NCBI RefSeq assembly: GCF_000244915.1
Contig: NZ_CM001442.1
Coordinates: 5,952,001 to 6,016,000, forward strand
Origin: Bradyrhizobium sp. WSM471
GTDB taxonomy: Bacteria > Pseudomonadota > Alphaproteobacteria > Rhizobiales > Xanthobacteraceae
DNA length: 64,000 nt
Reading direction: 5' to 3'
Below are positions 60,431-64,000 of the stretch, one piece after another. Numbering within the stretch: the first letter of the stretch is position 1; every line of letters starts with the position of its first letter. The notes beneath the pieces are model-generated. The model was not told the DNA's origin. It worked only from the letters and a program-made list of their open reading frames with translations, and made no database searches. The translations under genes and the position numbers were made by a program.

Positions 60431-61615
60431 ATGTGCCGTATGCCAAACGACACCATCATCGTCAGCGTTGGGACCCAGCAATTCGTCACTGAGTTCGGGG
60501 ACCCGGGCCTGCCGAACGACGGTCGCGGCGGCAGCGACAAGATGATTGCGACCGTCGACGGGAGCAACGCGGTCCTGATATTCGTTGGCGACGACCAGAC
60601 CCTGCAAGCACATTCTCACGGCGGAAACGACCATCTCGCTGCGACCGTCACAGGCTTCGGGGACTACGTGTTCCTGGACGGCGATGCGCAGGCGATGTCC
60701 GGCGACGCCCATGGCGGCAACGATGTACTTCATGTCGATGCATCGACATCGATCTACGCGGCCCTCGGTGTTTTTGGCGATGCCGAAAGCGCCATGTCGG
60801 CCGACGCGAGGGGCGGCAATGACGTCGTCATGGCATCGATGGGAAACAGATCGTCCGGCGCGTTCAGCGGAGACTCCGGCAGTTCCATGAGCGACCATGC
60901 GCATGGCGGCAACGATATCCTCAGCGTGACCCAGGTCGGCAGTTACGGCGGCGCCTCAATGTCCGGCGATGCCCTCGTCTCCATGAGCGGCGATGCGCAC
61001 GGCGGCAACGACATCCTCATCTACACCGTCGGTGCCGCAGCCCAATCTGGCGGCGCGTCTCTGGTCGGAGACGCCGGCTACATGAGCGACGATAGCCGTG
61101 GCGGCAACGACATCCTGATCGCGGTCGCGGACGGCAACCCGGACTCCACGTCCATCGTGCTCGTGGGAGATGCCGCGAACATATCAGGCAATGCGCATGG
61201 CGGAGATGATATCCTCCACGGCAGCAGCCTCGACGATTGGCTGTATGGCGATGCACAGACCTACGCCCCGTTCACAGCCGGCTCGATCGCGGGCGGCAAG
61301 GACATGCTGAATGGCGGTGGCGGAAATGACCAGCTCTGGGGCGGACCGAACGACGACGGTTTCGTCTTCAACAAGGGCTCGGGCCTGGACGTGATCAACG
61401 ATTTCGACCAGGGCAACAAGGCTGTCGGCAGCACGGCGCGAGAGCATGATTTGATCAATTTGCACGATTACGGCTTCGCAGACTGGGCGGCGCTGAAAAG
61501 CCTGATCAGTGATGACAGCACAGGAAACGCGGTGATCCACCTGACGGCGACCGATGCGATTACGCTAGAAGGGGTCCATACCGCGGATCTCCATGCGAAG
61601 GATTTCATTGTGTAA
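60431..61615 (+). CDS. GGND-repeat (RTX-like) acidic protein
   Basis: A 394-residue Asp/Gly-rich protein with repeated units of the form GDAHGGNDVLHV, SDHAHGGNDILSV, DDSRGGNDILIAV, spaced roughly 35-50 residues. Near the end NGGGGNDQLWGGPNDDGFVF and GSGLDVINDFDQGN are close to RTX/M10 calcium-binding C-terminal motifs. No N-terminal signal is present, so type I secretion by a C-terminal signal is expected; no T1SS genes are nearby. Start chosen for GAGGAG 8 nt upstream; an ATG three codons on is an alternative. Confidence 0.75.
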   Translation: MCRMPNDTIIVSVGTQQFVTEFGDPGLPNDGRGGSDKMIATVDGSNAVLIFVGDDQTLQAHSHGGNDHLAATVTGFGDYVFLDGDAQAMSGDAHGGNDVLHVDASTSIYAALGVFGDAESAMSADARGGNDVVMASMGNRSSGAFSGDSGSSMSDHAHGGNDILSVTQVGSYGGASMSGDALVSMSGDAHGGNDILIYTVGAAAQSGGASLVGDAGYMSDDSRGGNDILIAVADGNPDSTSIVLVGDAANISGNAHGGDDILHGSSLDDWLYGDAQTYAPFTAGSIAGGKDMLNGGGGNDQLWGGPNDDGFVFNKGSGLDVINDFDQGNKAVGSTAREHDLINLHDYGFADWAALKSLISDDSTGNAVIHLTATDAITLEGVHTADLHAKDFIV

Positions 61616-61625
61616 GGGAGCATTC

Positions 61626-62729
61626 ATGCGCGTTGTGATCTGCGGCGGCGGCGTGATCGGCGCCTGCACCGCCTGGTTTCTCCGCCGCCGCGGCATCGAA
61701 ACCATCGTCGTGGAGCGGACGGAGGTGGCGGCCGCAGCGTCAGGCAAGGCGGGCGGCTTCCTCGCGCGTGACTGGTGCGAGGGCTCGCCGCTCGATGCGC
61801 TGGCGCGACGGAGCTTTGCGATCCATGCGCAACTGCCGGAAGAGATCGCAGGCGATTGGGGCTATCGCCCGATGACCGCTTATAGCGGCTTCGTTACTGC
61901 TGATGGCCATCCACGCCGGGATGCACCGTCCGCCCTCGGCTGGCTCAGCAACGGCGTCATCATCGCGCAGCGCATCGGCACGATAGAGACCACTGCGATC
62001 GTTCACCCCAAAAAATTCACCGCAGCCGTGATGAACGCGGCGCTCGCGCTAGGCGCCGAGCTTCGCACCGGCCAGGTGACCGGCATCATGCGCGATGCCG
62101 ACGGCACGACCGCGACGGGCGTCGAGGTCGACGGCCGCATCGTCGAGGCGGACGCCGTCGTGATCGCGATGGGACCATGGTCGCTGCTCGCCGCGCAATG
62201 GATGAGCCTGCCCGCCGTCTACGGCCAGCGCAGCCCGAGCATCGTGTACGACACCGGCCCGGATGTGCCGGCCGATGCGCTGTTCCTGGAGTCTGACGAG
62301 AATGGCAGTGCCGTGTCAATCGAGGTCTTCCCTCGCGCTGACGGCAGCACGCATATCACCGCTCTCTCCGACATCGCGCCGCTTCCGCTCGATCCGGCTG
62401 CCGTGACGCCGGACCACGACGCGATCGCGCGCCTGCAAACCATGTCCGAGCGGCTGTCGCCGCTGTTCCGCTCCGAGAGGATCATTGCGCGGCAAGCGTG
62501 CTTCCGGCCGGTGACGCAGGACGGCCTGCCGCTGATCGGCAAGGTGGCGCGAACTGAAGGTCTTTATGTTGCGACCGGGCACAATGTGTGGGGCATCCTG
62601 AATGCGCCCGCCACGGGCGAGGTCATGGCGCAACTGATCGCGGAGGGTGCGACGCGTAACATCGACATCTCGGCATTCGATCCGGCCCGGCTCGAGCCGC
62701 TCGATCCATCGCTGCTGCGAGCGCGCTGA
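61626..62729 (+). CDS. DAO-family FAD-dependent oxidoreductase
   Basis: A 367-residue flavoprotein. The FAD dinucleotide motif VVICGGGVIGACTAWFLRRR lies at residues 3-22, followed by the Glu of the ribose-binding strand (VVERTEVAAAASGKAGG). The C-terminal ACFRPVTQDGLPLIGKV and GLYVATGHNVWGILNAPATG are typical of D-amino-acid oxidase/glycine oxidase relatives. The start is at 61626, GGAG 6 nt upstream; a longer frame has no ribosome site. Substrate not predicted. Confidence 0.9.
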   Translation: MRVVICGGGVIGACTAWFLRRRGIETIVVERTEVAAAASGKAGGFLARDWCEGSPLDALARRSFAIHAQLPEEIAGDWGYRPMTAYSGFVTADGHPRRDAPSALGWLSNGVIIAQRIGTIETTAIVHPKKFTAAVMNAALALGAELRTGQVTGIMRDADGTTATGVEVDGRIVEADAVVIAMGPWSLLAAQWMSLPAVYGQRSPSIVYDTGPDVPADALFLESDENGSAVSIEVFPRADGSTHITALSDIAPLPLDPAAVTPDHDAIARLQTMSERLSPLFRSERIIARQACFRPVTQDGLPLIGKVARTEGLYVATGHNVWGILNAPATGEVMAQLIAEGATRNIDISAFDPARLEPLDPSLLRAR

Positions 62730-62970
62730 ACAAGGTTGCTTTGTCGATCATCGTTGTGCGCCCGCGATCGCTGCGCATGCCTACCGACGAAATCTGCATG
62801 CCTGCGCGTGAAAAGGGATCCGATAGCTTTCCTGCCCGCTATTTGCGCAGCGCTAGACTTTAGTTCGTCTCTCACAATCCTGGACGCGGTTTCACTTGCC
62901 GAGAATGTCTCCGCCGGTATAGTCGTGCGCATAATGGCTCATAAGAGGCCTGTTGAAGGGAGAGAACAAG

Positions 62971-64000
62971 ATGAAGAAACCGCTCTCTGTTGCGTTGCGA
63001 ATAGCACTCGGTACTGCCGCAGCCGCTGTGTTGATGACCTCAGGCGCGGCACTTGCGGCCGATCCGATCAAGATCGGTGTGATCGCGGAAGCGCAGGCGA
63101 TTGCCGGCGCCTCCATCCCTCAGGCGGCACAGCTCGCGGCCGACGAGATCAACGCCAATGGCGGCGTCGACGGCCGCAAGATCGAGATCGTCTCTTACGA
63201 CAATCACTCGTCCTCGGCAGATTCGGTGCGCGCGTTCCAGCGCGCGGTAAACGAGGACAAGGTCAACGCGGTCATCGCCAGCTACATCAGCGAAGTCGTG
63301 CTGGCACTGGAGCCCTGGGCCTCGCGGCTGAAGACGCCGTTCGTCACGCCCGGTGCCGCTTCCAACGAGATCAGCAAGAGCGTGCATTCCGACTACGAGA
63401 AGAACAAATACACCTTCCACGGCTATCTGACCTCCGCCGCGCTGGCGCTCTCGGTCTGCGACGGCGCCAAGGACCTGCTGGTCGACAAGATGCACATGAA
63501 GACCGCCGTCATCATGAGCGAGGACGCCGCCTGGACCAAGCCGCTCGACATCGGTTACGAGGAATGTCTGCCCAAGATCGGGCTGAAGGTGCTCGACCAC
63601 ATCCGCTTCTCGCCTGATACCACCGACTTCACGCCGATCTTCAACAAGATCGAGGGCTCCAAGCCCGACGTGATCATCACCGGCATCTCCCATGTCGGCG
63701 TGCAGCCGACGGTGCAGTGGAAGAACCAGCAGGTGCCGATCCCGATGTTCGGCATCGCCTCGCAGGCCACCAACGAGACTTTTGGCAAGGACACCAATCA
63801 GGCGGCGGAAGGCGTGCTCTACCAGGGCGTCTCCGGCCCAGGCGTCGCGGTGACGCCGAAATCGGTGCCGTTCGCCGAAGCCTTCAAGAAGAAGTTCGGC
63901 AACTATCCCTCCTATGCCGGCTACACCGCCTATGACGAGGTCTACTACATCGCCGACGCCGTGAAGCGCGCCGGTTCGACCGACGCCGACAAGCTCGTCG
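62971..64000 (+). CDS. LivK-type ABC transporter substrate-binding protein, partial
   Basis: The first 343 codons of a periplasmic-binding protein, running off the right edge. Signal peptide (LGTAAAAVLMTSGAALAADP), then IKIGVIAEAQAIAGASIPQA, with the branched-chain amino-acid receptor fold (Peripla_BP_6: AADEINANGGVDGRKIEIVS, DTTDFTPIFNKIEGSKPDVI). GGGAGAG precedes the ATG. The ligand may be amino acids, amides or aromatic acids. Confidence 0.9.
   Translation, partial: MKKPLSVALRIALGTAAAAVLMTSGAALAADPIKIGVIAEAQAIAGASIPQAAQLAADEINANGGVDGRKIEIVSYDNHSSSADSVRAFQRAVNEDKVNAVIASYISEVVLALEPWASRLKTPFVTPGAASNEISKSVHSDYEKNKYTFHGYLTSAALALSVCDGAKDLLVDKMHMKTAVIMSEDAAWTKPLDIGYEECLPKIGLKVLDHIRFSPDTTDFTPIFNKIEGSKPDVIITGISHVGVQPTVQWKNQQVPIPMFGIASQATNETFGKDTNQAAEGVLYQGVSGPGVAVTPKSVPFAEAFKKKFGNYPSYAGYTAYDEVYYIADAVKRAGSTDADKLV

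Overview
The window looks like chromosomal DNA of a Bradyrhizobium-type alphaproteobacterium (Nitrobacteraceae). The support is high GC, strong third-position bias that throws long antisense shadow frames, sigma-EcfG style GGAAC-N16/17-CGTT promoters, FixK/FNR boxes of the TTGA-N6-TCAA type, PHA-granule genes, and many tiny basic or glycine-rich proteins typical of that group. This assignment rests on family knowledge; no database search was run.

Region 1 (1-21.7 kb) reads as a general-stress and alternative-respiration block. It holds a YciE/YciF-type protein cut by the left edge, orphan copies of nuoB and sdhB, a SIR2-like/NUDIX pair, a DUF2243 membrane protein, small hydrophilic proteins, and a caa3-type oxidase cluster (coxB with fused cytochrome c, ctaD, short cox3, ctaG). 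Next come a GlcG-like protein and an operon with a XoxF-type PQQ dehydrogenase (DxD lanthanide signature), a XoxJ-like binding protein, two cytochromes c and a membrane PQQ glucose/quinate-type dehydrogenase. At least nine GGAAC-N15/17-GTT-like promoters lie before these genes, one a symmetric bidirectional site. Periplasmic PQQ oxidation feeding cytochrome c and then the caa3 oxidase is a plausible joint electron route. A DUF4336-SDR fusion and an autotransporter follow.

Region 2 (25.3-54.2 kb) is bounded by two decayed tyrosine-integrase genes, the right one beside a tRNA-Lys(CTT). Inside lie eleven FixK/FNR-type boxes, each ahead of a gene or operon. The genes include a phasin and several alpha/beta hydrolases, an acetoacetate-type CoA-transferase with a MaoC hydratase, and an operon DUF3141-pta-ackA-fabI in which pta is split by a one-base shift at a slippery heptamer. 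Further right are a GNAT acetyltransferase, a tandem HdeA/HdeB-like protein, a ClpP-like periplasmic protein, an AraC regulator, small Gly/Arg/Tyr-rich secreted proteins (some decayed), porin-like proteins and a hydrolase-IalB fusion. I read this as a microaerobic carbon-overflow and envelope-stress island that has partly decayed, especially at 39.8-48.9 kb.

Region 3 (54.2-64 kb) looks like core chromosome: tRNA-Lys, an LTXXQ/Spy-like protein, a TRAP solute receptor, leuA preceded by a leucine-rich leader peptide (attenuator), a Tat-exported SMP-30/gluconolactonase-like protein, a GGND-repeat protein, a DAO-type FAD oxidoreductase and the start of a LivK-type binding protein that runs off the right edge. 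No CRISPR array, rRNA or intact insertion sequence was seen.
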